Shown in pieces: positions 54,673-64,000 of a stretch of DNA of 64,000 nucleotides. The stretch is from Erinaceus europaeus (Eukaryota; Chordata; Mammalia; Eulipotyphla; Erinaceidae): contig NC_080181.1 of assembly GCF_950295315.1 (NCBI RefSeq), forward strand, positions 4,838,726-4,902,725, read 5' to 3'. The notes under the pieces are model-generated. The model was not told where the DNA came from, made no database searches, and worked only from the letters and a program-made list of their open reading frames with translations. A program made the position numbers and the translations under genes. Positions within the stretch are counted from its first letter, which is position 1. Every line of letters begins with the position of its first letter.

Positions 54673-54912
54673 CATGGGAAGCCTTTAAATAAAAATGGAA
54701 GTACCTTATGATCCAGTAACACCACTCTTGGGCATTTATCCAAAGGACAAATACTAATTCAAAGGGACATATGCACCCCTATGTTCATAGCTCCATTATT
54801 CACAAGAGCCAAAGAGTGGAAGCAGCCTAAATGGCTATCAACAGATGGCTGGATAAAGAAGCTACGGGATATATATTCCATGAAATACTACTCTGCAATA
54901 AAAAAGATGATA
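54673..54912 (+). mobile_element. L1 ORF2 3' part (segment 2)
   Basis: TACCTTATGATCCAGTAACAC, GGGCATTTATCCAAAGGACAA, TATGCACCCCTATGTTCATAG and CACAAGAGCCAAAGAGTGGA are classical L1 ORF2 blocks. Confidence 0.95.
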
Positions 54913-55228
54913 TTGGGGGCTAGGCAGTAGCACACTGGGTTAAGCTCAAATAGTGTGAGGCATGGGGACCGGCACAAGGATCCCAGTTTGAGCCCCTGGC
55001 TCCCCACTTTCAGGGGGGTTGCTTCACAGGTGGTGAAGCAGGTCTGCAGGTGTCTATCTTTCTCTCCCTCATCTTCCTTTCCTCTCTCCATTTCTCTCTG
55101 TCCTATCCAATAACAAAAGCAGCAACAACAATGGAAAAAAAAAAAGATAGCCTCCAGGAACAGTGGATTCCTAGTGCAGGCACTGAGCCCCAGCAATAAC
55201 CCTGAAGGAAAAGAAGAAAAAAAAAAAA
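54913..55228 (+). mobile_element. SINE-A inserted in L1
   Basis: GGGGGCTAGGCAGTAGCACA head to AATAACCCTGAAGGAAAAG; duplication AAAAAGATGATA at 54901-54912 and 55229-55240. Confidence 0.95.
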
Positions 55229-55240
55229 AAAAAGATGATA

Positions 55241-55498
55241 CTGTGTGCTTTGGGACAAAATGGATAGAACTAGAGTGATGATGCTTAATGAAATAAGTAA
55301 AGAGATGAAAGACAGCTACAAGATGGTTTCACTCATATGGAGTCTAGAACTAATACCCATCAACTTGCAACACACACACAAACTGTTTCTAAGACTTGTA
55401 AGAACTCTGTTGGTTATCTTTGGGAGGGTGAGAATACACAACTTTGGTGGTGGGTGTAGTGTGGAAGTATACACTGTAATCTTAAAATACTGTAACCC
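55241..55498 (+). mobile_element. L1 ORF2 end and 3' UTR (segment 3)
   Basis: TGGGACAAAATGGATAGAAC, TAATGAAATAAGTAAAGAGA, GGTTTCACTCATATGGAGTC, then UTR-like GGTGGTGGGTGTAGTGTGGA; the end with AATAAA lies at 55788-55810. Confidence 0.92.
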
Positions 55499-55775
55499 GG
55501 GAGTTGGGCGGTGGTGCAGCGGGTTAAGCGCACATGGCGCAAAGCGCAAGGACTGGTGTAAGGATCCCGGTTCGAGCCCCTGGCTCCCCACCTGCAGAGG
55601 GGTTGCTTCACAAGTGGTGAAGCAGGTCTGCAGGTGTCTTTCTCTCCCCCTCTCTGTCTTCCCCTCCTCTCTCCACTTTTCTCTGTCCTATCCAATAATA
55701 ATGACATCAATAACTACAACAATGTTAAACAACAAGGGCAACAAAAATAAAAATAAATAAATAAAAATTAAAAAA
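55499..55775 (+). mobile_element. SINE-A inserted in L1 3' UTR
   Basis: GGAGTTGGGCGGTGGTGCAG head, GGTTCGAGCCCC, TC tract; duplication ATACTGTAACCC / ATATTGTAACCC at 55487-55498 and 55776-55787. Confidence 0.95.
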
Positions 55776-55833
55776 ATATTGTAACCCATGATTAGTCACA
55801 AATAAAAAGCAGGGGGATAAGACTGATGAAATA

Positions 55834-56205
55834 GGGGTTGGATGGTAGTGCAGCAGGTTAAGTGCACGTGGTATGAAGCACAAGGACTGCCGTAGGGATC
55901 CTGGTTCGAGCCCCCGGCTTCCTACCTGCAGGGGGTTGCTTCACATGTGATGAAGCAAGTCTGCAGTTGTCTGTCTTTCTCTCCCCTTCTCTGTCTTGCC
56001 CTCCTTTCTCCATTTCTCTCTGTCCTACCCAAGAACAATGACAGAAATAGCAACAATAATAATAACCACAACAAGAATAAATAAAACAACAAGGGCAACA
56101 GAAGGGGAAAAAAATGACCTCCAGGAGCAGTGGATTCGTGGTTCAGGCACCGAGCTTCAGTGATAACTATGGAGGCAAAAAGAAAAAGAAGAGGAAAAAA
56201 AAAAC
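55834..56205 (+). mobile_element. SINE-A with 3' extension, inserted in a SINE-E
   Basis: GGGGTTGGATGGTAGTGCAG head to AACTATGGAGGCAAAAAG; duplication AAGACTGATGAAATA / AAGACTGGTGAAATA at 55819-55833 and 56206-56220. Confidence 0.95.
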
Positions 56206-56220
56206 AAGACTGGTGAAATA

Positions 56221-56392
56221 GCTCACTTGGGGAGTGTGCTGCTTTGTCATGTACAGGATAAGCCCTGTCCCCCAGTGCACTGAAGGAAGTTTTGGTGTTG
56301 TGGTCTCTCTCTCTCTCTCTCCCCCCTTCCCCCCCCCTCAGCTTTTCTGCCCTTAGCCTCAATGTCTATCTTTACCAAAAGTCATAAACTAT
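56221..56392 (+). mobile_element. SINE-E-like element, host of the preceding SINE-A
   Basis: GCTCACTTGGGGAGTGTGCTG, a diverged B box, CT tract 56308-56339. Confidence 0.6.
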
Positions 56393-57160
56393 GTCTCAGC
56401 TATTTCATGAGTAGCTTTTTAGAATGGAGATTATTCTCCCATTCACATGCTTATGCTTGTTTCTCTTATTAGCATTTATTAGCCTTTGGGGCACTGCACT
56501 CTCAAGTTATTGAGGGCTTTCAACAGTGGAACACTGGCATGCATGCTATATTATAAAAGGTGAACGGCACTGAGAAAATTTAACACTTAGACAACAGTGG
56601 AACATTGGCATGCATGCTATATTATAAAAGGTGAATGACACTGAGAAAATTCAACACTTAGACAACTGCCAATCTTTACAGCATAAAGTATATTCTTTCA
56701 ATTTCATAAAATGGAGTCCAGTCCAGAAAATTCTGTTTGCTCTGCCTTCCAGCAGGCTGGTCTCTGATAAATGGACAATGTTAAATCATTGAACATGCCT
56801 CATACAGAAGAGTAGTAGCCATTAACCATAATGCCACTCATTAATGCACACTGAGACAAAGAGTGGAACAGCTCAATCAAATTCCCATTGATTATAAGGA
56901 TCAGGTACATTTGAGATGATGATCAAGACGAAAACCTTCACACAGAAAAGGGATAGATAATTCTTAATTAATTAATTTAGCAAATAGTAAAGAAAAATAG
57001 CTTTTCCTTTTAAATGACTTGGCCTGAAAATTTCTGATAAAAATACAGCTATACCTGCCCAGGCCCTAATGCTTTGAAAAAGTCCTTCCAAGCCTTCTAT
57101 CTGACCTCTAGATAGAAGGGGACAACACAGAGACAGTGCTTCTGTAAAAGCTCTCATTTA
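56393..57160. other. PGR: Unique sequence in PGR intron 4
   Basis: No SINE recognised. Contains the 71-bp tandem duplication listed separately. Confidence 0.5.
56521..56662 (+). repeat. 71-bp tandem duplication, two copies
   Basis: Copies 56521-56591 and 56592-56662 start CAACAGTGGAACACTGGCAT / CAACAGTGGAACATTGGCAT and differ at four positions with no indel, so it is an old but well kept duplication. Each copy has GCATGCATGC. Confidence 0.96.
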
Positions 57161-57162
57161 TG

Positions 57163-57580
57163 TTGGGGGCTGGCTAGAGTGAACGTGTGCAAAGATCTGG
57201 GTTCAAGCCCCTGGTCACCACCTGAAGGAGGGATGCTTCATTAATGATGGAGCAATGCTGCAGGTGTGTCTCCTCCTTCTCTCTCTCTCTTTCTCTCCTC
57301 CTCCTTCTTCTGATCTCTAGCTCTCCCTGCATCTCACCCTCTATTAAAAAAAGAAAGGAAGGTAGGAAGGGATAGAGAGAAGGGAAGAAAGAGAGAAAGG
57401 AAGAAAGGGAGAGAAGAAGGAAAGAAGGAAGGAAGGAAGGAAGGAAGGAAGGAAGGAAGGAAGGAAGGAAGGGGGGGAGGGATACAGGGAGGGGCTGGGA
57501 TGCTGGAAACAGTGGTGTTTTGCAGGCATCAAGTGCCAGTGATAACCCTGGCAGCAAAAATAATAATAATAATAATGAGT
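57163..57580 (+). mobile_element. SINE-D with 3' extension and GGAA expansion
   Basis: GGGTTCAAGCCCCTGGTCAC, CT tract, AAAAAGAAAGGAAGG, (GGAA)n, then GGCATCAAGTGCCAGTGATA and an (AAT)n tail. Confidence 0.88.
57414..57472 (+). repeat. (GGAA)n microsatellite
   Basis: About 13 GGAA units ending in GGGGGGGAGG; inside the SINE-D A-rich region. Confidence 0.96.
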
Positions 57581-57837
57581 AAACAGACTTGAGGATTAAT
57601 AACCTGAGGAAATACAGTTCTTGTTATATATCAACTCTTCAACCCCATAATTTAGAGTTCCCTAAGTATCTGTTTAAGCACCTCTTTGGTATGAAGCATT
57701 TGCTTGAAATAAGACAAAGAACAGAAAGTCACTGCTTTGGCCTTTTACACTGCTTGTCTGGTGAGGACAAGCTGAACCCAATTACAAGGCAGAGAGGGAG
57801 TCAGCAATATAGGAGAACTTGGGGTGTCTACAACACC

Positions 57838-57977
57838 CTGGAGAGGGATAGAGAGACACCGCAGACCTGTTTCACCACTCACGAAGCTTCTCCCTGCAGG
57901 TGGGGATCAAGAGCTTGAACCCATCCCTGTGCACTGTTGTGTCTGTACTTGACCAGGTGCGCCACCACCTGGCTGCC
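57838..57977 (-). mobile_element. SINE-D, antisense, 3' shortened
   Basis: GACACCGCAGACCTGTTTCAC, GAGCTTGAACCCATCC, CCAGGTGCGCCACCACCTGG. Confidence 0.88.
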
Positions 57978-58392
57978 TAAGATCATTTGTACAAGTGCCA
58001 TCTGGACTTTATAGAGAAAGGGGAAGGTTCCTGCTGTCTTAGGGTTTAAAAAAGCAATAGATAGTTATAGCTCTAACCAAATCATTTGGCAATTGGGTTA
58101 ACTTTGAGAATCCCATTGTTAGGATTTGCTGTAGCATACAAGACTTCACCATAATTTATGTCCTTTTATGCTACTTACTTATAGCTGTATCTTATAAAGG
58201 AACACCACCAGTTGCTTTTGTTCTCCCTGGTCTAAGCTTTTAGGAGATTTAATATTTCAAAGAACAAGCCATTATTAGAAATGTAATAAGAATTTGAGCC
58301 CACTGTTAAAATTCAATCTGATTACTAATTTGAAGTCTTAAGTGCTTAGACTGAAGGAGCATATACTCAGAGCTATGGTCTATGCAACAAAA
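57978..58392. other. PGR: Unique sequence in PGR intron 4
   Basis: No repeat recognised. Confidence 0.5.
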
Positions 58393-58394
58393 AG

Positions 58395-58648
58395 TTTGAG
58401 ACATTCAATCTATTTTTCCCCTCTCTCATAAATTGAATAGTAACTTGTGAGACCATAAATTAATATGAGTGTATATTAACACTATTCCCACCACCAAAAG
58501 TCTGTGTCCCATTCTCCACCCCCACCCTCAGCCCCCCAGTGAGGAGAACATTCACCCTCATCCTCTACCCAGAGATTTTTTTACTTTGGTGTCCTACTCC
58601 AAACTCAGATTCTGCTTTGAGTTTGCCTTTCTGTTCTTTCTCAACTCC
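58395..58648 (-). mobile_element. L1 3' UTR, antisense, 5' truncated
   Basis: The complement reads GTTGAGAAAGAACAGAAAGG, GGAGTAGGACACCAAAGTAA and CTTTTGGTGGTGGGAATAGT, the hedgehog-type L1 3' end. It abuts F copy 6 head-to-head. Confidence 0.75.
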
Positions 58649-58649
58649 T

Positions 58650-60258
58650 AGTCCTGAAACCTCTAGGGGAGGCTCACTTTCCTGCATGCTTCTCCCAATT
58701 CATACCAACTGATACTGCATCTGCTGATACCAACCTAATCAATGCAACCAGTACCACCTCGGCATGTTTCATTTCGGACTGCATCCAGGGACGTCAGGCA
58801 TGGAATGTGAACCCGTCAGCTTCATTACTCTGGTGAGACCTTTCCTAGCTATTCATAGCACTCTTTAAATTCATTTCGGGTGTACACTTCTTAACAAACC
58901 TCAAAACCTAGATATAGACCAGGGTCCATGAGATGGGGCATATGTACACATATTCAGAAGTTGGGGAAAAACATATATCTTAAAGCGAAAGTGCTCAGTA
59001 GTTTTCAGTGAGTCAATAAATATAACAAGTGAGCAGAAAGACCTAAAAAGACACCATAACATACCTAATGAAAGTTTCTACTTAGACCTAGATACCCTGC
59101 TCACCTACTTCCTATTACATATCCCTCAATCACTCCAAAGCTAATCTTGTCAGGCAAAGTAAGGGCTACAAAAGCTGAATAAGGGCAAGAGACCAGCATA
59201 CTTTAATGATGACTCTTTAGTCACTACCAGGCCACCCCATCCCCTGGGGCCCTAGTCAGGGAGTCCTGGGATTCCCACACAGACTTGATGGGCCAAGACC
59301 TCTAACAGATCCCTCTCTCCACTGTCACTGGTCATCTCCATCAGGAACAAAATTATGGACCTCTCTGTGGGCCCCTATTGGACCTGGCCCTCAATGTGGA
59401 TCAACAATGGTAGGGAATGCTCCATTCTCCAAAGGAAGGTTGGATAGCATACTCTGCCTACCACCAGAGGATGATGGGTCCTGAAATTGGCCCAGCCTGG
59501 AAGGTTCCTAACAGTGACCATGGAATGTGATCTCAGACCTAAAGGTATGCAGAAGTTACATAGGCTCCTGTGCTGTTGCTACATAGGCCCCAGATCAAAT
59601 CGATGGGGTTTACAATTAACAATATTTATATATTTTCCCTATATTTGAGAGCTACTCTCTTCCCTGATCCAGCTTTCTGGTCCTTTTTCCAACTATGGCA
59701 TCATGCCCCCAGATAATAGCTTAGGTCACCCGCATATTAGATGTCAGGTGCAGGTAAAAACTAGTTGGGTCGTGGACACCTTGGAATATACATAAAATAG
59801 ACCTACTAGTTTTTTCCAAAACGGAGACCTCAAATCTTCATCTGCAATATTCCAGCCTTTAGGTTCATGATTAGTCAACAATATGTATGGCTTTATAGGT
59901 TAACTCTTTTTTTCAACTACTAGGTTCCAGATGCTACCATGATGCCAACCTGACTTCCCTGGGCAGAAGACCCCACCAATGTGTCCTGGAGACCCTACCT
60001 CCTCAGAGAGAGACAGGCTGGGAGTATGGACACACCTGCCAGTGCCCATGTTCAGCAGAGAAGCAATTACAGAAGCCAGACATCCCACCTTCTGCACACC
60101 ATAATGACCCTGGGTCCATGCTCCCGAAGGTTTAAAGAACAGGAAAGCTATCAGGGGAGGGGATGGGATATGGAGTTCTGGTGGTGGGAATTGTGTGGAA
60201 TTGTACCCCTCTTATCCTATGGTCTTGTTAGTGCTTCCCATATTATAAATAAAAACTT
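58650..60258 (+). mobile_element. F element copy 6, most complete
   Basis: About 1.6 kb from CCTGAAACCTCTAGGGGAGG to ATGGTCTTGTTAGTGCTTCC and ATAAATAAAAAC. It covers everything seen in the other copies. No recognisable reverse transcriptase ORF. Confidence 0.9.
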
Positions 60259-60335
60259 TTAAAAACAAACAAACAAAAAAAGTGCCATCTGTAGGCTCCA
60301 ATGTCTTGGGGATCTCCATTAGAAAGAAAAGTATT

Positions 60336-60620
60336 GGGGAGTCGGGCTGTAGCGCAGCGGGTTAAGCGCAGGTGGCGCAAAGCACAAGGATCGGCATAAG
60401 GATCCCGGTTCGAACCCCGGCTCCCCACCTGCAGGGGAGTCGCTTCACAGGCGGTGAAGCAGGTCTGCAGGTGTTTATCTTTCTCTCCCCCTCTCTGTCT
60501 TCCCCTCCTCTCTCCATTTCTCTCTGTCCTATCCAACAACGACGACAACAACAATAATAACTGCAACAATAAAACAACAAGGGCAACAAAAGGGAATAAA
60601 TAAATAAAATATTTTTAAAA
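60336..60620 (+). mobile_element. Young full-length SINE-A
   Basis: GGGGAGTCGGGCTGTAGCGC head, GGTTCGAACCCCGGCTCCCC, TC tract, CAACGACGACAACAACAATA, AATAAATAAA. Perfect 15-bp duplication AGAAAGAAAAGTATT at 60321-60335 and 60621-60635. Confidence 0.97.
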
Positions 60621-60635
60621 AGAAAGAAAAGTATT

Positions 60636-61130
60636 CCTGAAATACTATGGAAGATATTATAAGATAAGTTGCAATTATTGTTAACAGGTCCAAAATAACA
60701 GCAGAACACAGACAAAGGAGAAATGAGGAGCCAATACAAAGATTGTTAACAGGAACTTGTAGACAATTGGCTGGAGGCTCCCAAGCATGCAGCCACCTTT
60801 GTTGAAACTAACCCTTCACTCCTGATTGTAATCTAACTCCCCCACCACACTTTCCTATTGTGAAAGAATAACCTGATGACCAACACAGCTTTCTAGTAGC
60901 ATAATTCCTTATACTGTAAATAAGTAAATTGGCTTCCTGGCTTTTTAGTGAGCCTCCTTTAGCAAATATCCTTGCACAGGCCACTGGCAAGTGTAGGGAT
61001 GGGTAAATGGAGCTTCTCTTGCATGCAGAACTGATACCCACCTGCTAGGATGGGCTGCACCAAAATGCATTCACATCAAGAGCCCAGGCTCCTGACTTCT
61101 CCTTTTAATGCCACTTTTGCTGGTCTTACA
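60636..61130. other. PGR: Unique sequence in PGR intron 4
   Basis: No repeat or exon recognised. Confidence 0.5.
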
Positions 61131-61131
61131 C

Positions 61132-61239
61132 ACAGCAAATAGACCTACTAGCTTTTTCCAAAATGAAGACCCCAAATCTCATCTGCTATACTCTAACCTT
61201 TAGGTTACTGATTATTTAATAGTTTGTTCTGCTTTAATG
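61132..61239 (+). mobile_element. F element copy 7 (part 1)
   Basis: AATAGACCTACTAGCTTTTTCC to AATAGTTTGTTCTGC; resumes at 61542. Confidence 0.88.
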
Positions 61240-61541
61240 TTTTTTTTAAATTTTATTTATTTATTTATTTTTCCTTTTGTTGCTCTTGTTGTTTTTTTAC
61301 TGTTGTAGTTATTATTGCTGTTATTGATGTCATCATTGTTAGATAGGACAGAGAGAAATGGATAGAGGAGGGTAAGACAGAGAGGGGGAGAGAAAGACAG
61401 ACACCTGCAGACCTGCTTCACCTCCTGTGAAGCAACTCCCCTGCAGGTGGGGAGCCGGGGGCTCGAACCAGGATCCTTATGTTGGTCCTTGTTCTTTGCA
61501 CCACGTGCGCTTAACCCACTGCACTACCGCCCGACTCCCTA
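61240..61541 (-). mobile_element. SINE-A inserted in F copy 7
   Basis: TTATTTTTCCTTTTGTTGCTC to GCACTACCGCCCGACTCCC; duplication CTTTAATG / TCTTAATG at the edges. Confidence 0.94.
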
Positions 61542-61885
61542 TCTTAATGCTTTTTTCAGCCACCAAGTTGCAGATGCTATTATGATGCCAACCTGACTTC
61601 TCTGGGTAGATGACCTCACCCATGTGTGCTGGAACCCCACCCCCCCAGAGTCCTGCCTCACTAGGGAAAGAGGCAGGCTGGGAATATGGATCGACCTGCC
61701 AACACCCCTGTGCAGCAGAGATGCAATTCCAGAAGCCAGACCTTCCACCTTCTGCACCCCATAACAATCTAGGGTTCATACTCCCAGAGGAGTAAAGAAT
61801 AGGAAAGCTTCCAGTGGAGGAGAGGGGATACAGAACTCTGGTGGTAGGAACTGTACCCCTCTTGTCTTATGGTCTTGTTGATCAA
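61542..61885 (+). mobile_element. F element copy 7 (part 2)
   Basis: CAGCCACCAAGTTGCAGATGC to GAACTGTACCCCTCTTGTC; followed by an (ATA)n run at 61884-61902. Confidence 0.9.
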
Positions 61886-61902
61886 TAATAATAATAATAA
61901 TA

Positions 61903-62225
61903 ACAACAAGAAGAGCTCACTGAGCTTTCATCCAAATTAACAAACTACTATTTGAGCTACAAATGGTTATTCTAAATCTTGTCAGTTCATACTGAATCTT
62001 CTCAAAAAGAATAGAACCTCCAAAATTCAAAAGAAATATGAACTCTTGTCAACAAAAAGCAGAGATGAGCTTTTCAAAATAATAGTAAAACTTAAACCTA
62101 AGAAACATAAAACTTATGAGTAAACACTTGTAGTTTAGACAAAAAAAAAGTTTTTTTTAGTGCTATCATAATAGTTTGATTTAATAGCAGTCTGTCCAAT
62201 TGGAAAAGGACATTCTACTAAGTTT
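61903..62225. other. PGR: Unique sequence in PGR intron 4
   Basis: A-rich; no repeat or exon recognised. Confidence 0.5.
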
Positions 62226-62227
62226 TT

Positions 62228-62407
62228 ATTTATTCATTCATTCATTTATAAAATGAAAATATTGACAAGACCATATGATAAGAGGGGTACAACTCCACAC
62301 AATTCCCACCACCAGGACTCTCTGTATGCATCCCCTCCCCTCATAGCTTTCCTATTCTTTATCCCTGTGGGAACATGGACCCAGGGTCATTATGGTGTAC
62401 AGAAGGT
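62228..62407 (-). mobile_element. F element copy 8 (part 1), antisense
   Basis: TTTATTTATTCATTCATTC, AGAGGGGTACAACTCCACAC, ATAGCTTTCCTATTCTTTAT, complement of the F 3' end. Confidence 0.9.
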
Positions 62408-62503
62408 TGAAGTGGTGAAACAGAACTGCAGGTGTCTCTCTTTCTCCCTCTCTCTCTCTATCTCCCCTTTGTCTTGTAATTTCTTTGTCCTATCAAAATA
62501 AGG
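62408..62503 (+). mobile_element. SINE-D fragment inserted in F copy 8
   Basis: GAAGTGGTGAAACAGAACTGC, CT tract, TTGTCTTGTAATTTC; head absent. Confidence 0.65.
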
Positions 62504-62712
62504 TCTGGCTTCTGTAACTGCTTCCTTTCTGAGCATGGGCGTTGACAGGTTGATCCATACTCCCAGCCTGTCTCTCTCTTTCCCTAGTGGGGCAGGGCTC
62601 TGGAGAGGTGGAGCTCCAGGACACATTGGTGGGGTCATCTGCCCAGGGAAGTCAGGTTGGCATCATGGTAGCATCTGAAACCTGGTGGCTGAAAAAGAAT
62701 TAAGGTATAAAG
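62504..62712 (-). mobile_element. F element copy 8 (part 2), antisense
   Basis: GGTCTGGCTTCTGTAACTGC, CCATACTCCCAGCCTGTCTC, GGTGGGGTCATCTGCCCAGG. Confidence 0.9.
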
Positions 62713-63460
62713 TAAAGCAAATAGCTGACTAATTCTACTTAGTTTTAAACATTCAGAACTTTTCTAATAGAAAAAAAAAAAGGCATTACACGTCCAAGGC
62801 CTCTCTGTAACAAAGAAGCCAATGAGAACCTAGGCATTTTGATCTTTCTATAAAATTACTTTCTCTCCACTAGACTAGTGCATCTTATTAACTTTCCTCA
62901 ACATGCATTTTTCTAAAGGATTCAACAAACAGGAATCCATTCTTCTTTCTGTTTCATAAGACCTTGAATTTTCATAATAATCTATCTATTGAATCTCAAA
63001 CCTTTCAGGTACAATAATAACCAAAAAATGTATTGCAGCAGATTGTGAAAATAAAACTTTTTTTTTAAGACTATTGAATTTAGTTGGAGACTGAAATGAC
63101 ACAGTATGTTTAAGTCTTGATCAGACACTGGAAAAATAAATTAGTATGAAGATTATCACTGGTGTGAAGAGAACATAATTTTTAAAAAATGTCCCATTTC
63201 TAATTATGAGAGTAATGCCTCCCTAGCAACTTCTACTCATTTTTCTCTCAGCTCTGCAGTCAAAGATCTGACCTAGTGAGAACTACAAACTTATAATTCT
63301 TTCAGCCTTTTTGCTCCTAAGGAGCAAAAAGAAAAGAAGAGAAGAGAAAAGAATAGAAGCTTACTAATGAAGCTTTTTAATGATAAAATTCAGCATCTTA
63401 TCATTAACTACCACCTGTGCCTGAATATAAATTAGAGAAAAGGGTCATTGCAGATGTCCT
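62713..63460. other. PGR: Unique sequence in PGR intron 4
   Basis: No SINE or exon recognised. A short palindrome TTTTTGCTCCTAAGGAGCAAAAA lies at 63309-63331. Confidence 0.55.
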
Positions 63461-63474
63461 AAGAAATTGATGGA

Positions 63475-63625
63475 TTGTGGTCCAGGAGGTGGTGTAATGA
63501 TAAAGCTTTGGACTCTCAAGCATGAGGTCCCGAGTTCAATCCCTGGCAGCACATGTGCCAGAGTGATGTCTGGTTCTTTCTCTCTCCTCCTATCTTTCTC
63601 ATAAATAAATAAAATGTTTAAAAAA
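63475..63625 (+). mobile_element. SINE-E, full length with TSD
   Basis: GTGGTCCAGGAGGTGGTGTA head, GAGTTCAATCCCTGGCAGCA, TTTCTCTCTCCTCCTATC, AATAAATAAAATG. Perfect 14-bp duplication AAGAAATTGATGGA at 63461-63474 and 63626-63639. Confidence 0.96.
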
Positions 63626-63639
63626 AAGAAATTGATGGA

Positions 63640-64000
63640 ATAACTCACTGATTAATTGTGACTAGGAACTTAGCTTTTATTAAAGATGTATATTGATGAG
63701 CCAGAATGAGGGGGACTCAGGGTATCACTCACTCTAGCACTGGTGTAGTTGGTCACGAGACTTGGGAACACACCTTGCCAGCACCTCTGTGGCCATCTCT
63801 TAATTAACTTCACACACCCTGCTCTGTCCTCTGAATTTTGATTTGTACTAGGAGTACATACACCTAGTTTTAGTTATATTTAATGGAGATTGGATGCCTT
63901 ACAGTTTAGAATAAAGCAGGTGGTCAATCTTTTCTGAATGATGATAAGATCTGCAGTTGGACAGATCACCCTATGTTCTTTCTTAATCTTTTCATGCATG
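63640..64000. other. Unique sequence to window end
   Basis: No exon 4 of PGR or repeat recognised in the last 360 bp. Confidence 0.5.

Noticed and set aside
52016..64000. PGR exon 4
   Set aside because: Searched by eye for the hinge and helix 1-3 coding sequence in minus orientation; nothing matched, so it most likely lies outside the window.

Overview
This is a mammalian nuclear-genome window, almost certainly from a hedgehog (Erinaceidae, Erinaceus-like). Two independent signs support this. First, the window is packed with tRNA-derived SINEs that carry a tRNA-like head, a long TC-rich tract and an A-rich tail with AATAAA, the design described for the hedgehog ERI families. Second, it holds two fragments of a non-LTR retrotransposon that match the Vingi clade, known among mammals only from hedgehogs. 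Bacterial features such as operons, RBS and CRISPR do not apply.

The one protein-coding gene I can support is the 3' half of the progesterone receptor gene, PGR, on the minus strand. Exon 5 is 51871-52015, exon 6 is 50273-50403, exon 7 is 47192-47349, and the coding part of exon 8 is 41515-41670. Together they encode the ligand-binding domain from human-numbered residue 739 to the C-terminal residue 933. The exon lengths (145, 131 and 158 bp) equal those of other steroid receptors, all splice sites are canonical, the phases agree, and there is no stop or frameshift. Exons 1-4 lie beyond the right edge. The 3' UTR runs leftward from 41514; its end is not visible, but a SINE-poor tract down to about 34.6 kb fits the long 3' UTR known for human PGR.

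Layout: 1-34.5 kb is intergenic DNA downstream of PGR, made of SINEs, L1 pieces, a second dispersed retroelement (labelled F here), two minisatellites, a large CA-derived array at 7.9-8.5 kb and a CpG-rich TATA-containing segment near 30.15 kb. 34.5-41.5 kb is the probable PGR 3' UTR. 41.5-52.0 kb holds the four exons and introns 5-7. 52.0-64.0 kb is part of intron 4 and contains a four-layer nest of elements (L1, SINE, solo ERV LTR plus Vingi), a 37-bp inverted repeat, a 71-bp tandem duplication and several F copies.

SINE labels are mine. SINE-A is the long type (head with GGTTCGAACCCC, TC tract, CAA-rich region, optional 3' extension ending CCCTGGAGGCAAA). SINE-C is short, with GGTTCAATCCCC and a GAGCTGAGCAGTGCTCTGG tail. 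SINE-D resembles A but has an AAGCTTCAC box in place of the GTCGCTTCAC box. SINE-E is short, with GAGTTCAATCCCTGGCAGCACATG. Boundaries of elements without a target-site duplication are good to about 10-20 bp. I found no convincing undescribed biological system; the most notable structures are the Vingi insertions within SINEs, the solo LTR, the F family and the intronic hairpin.
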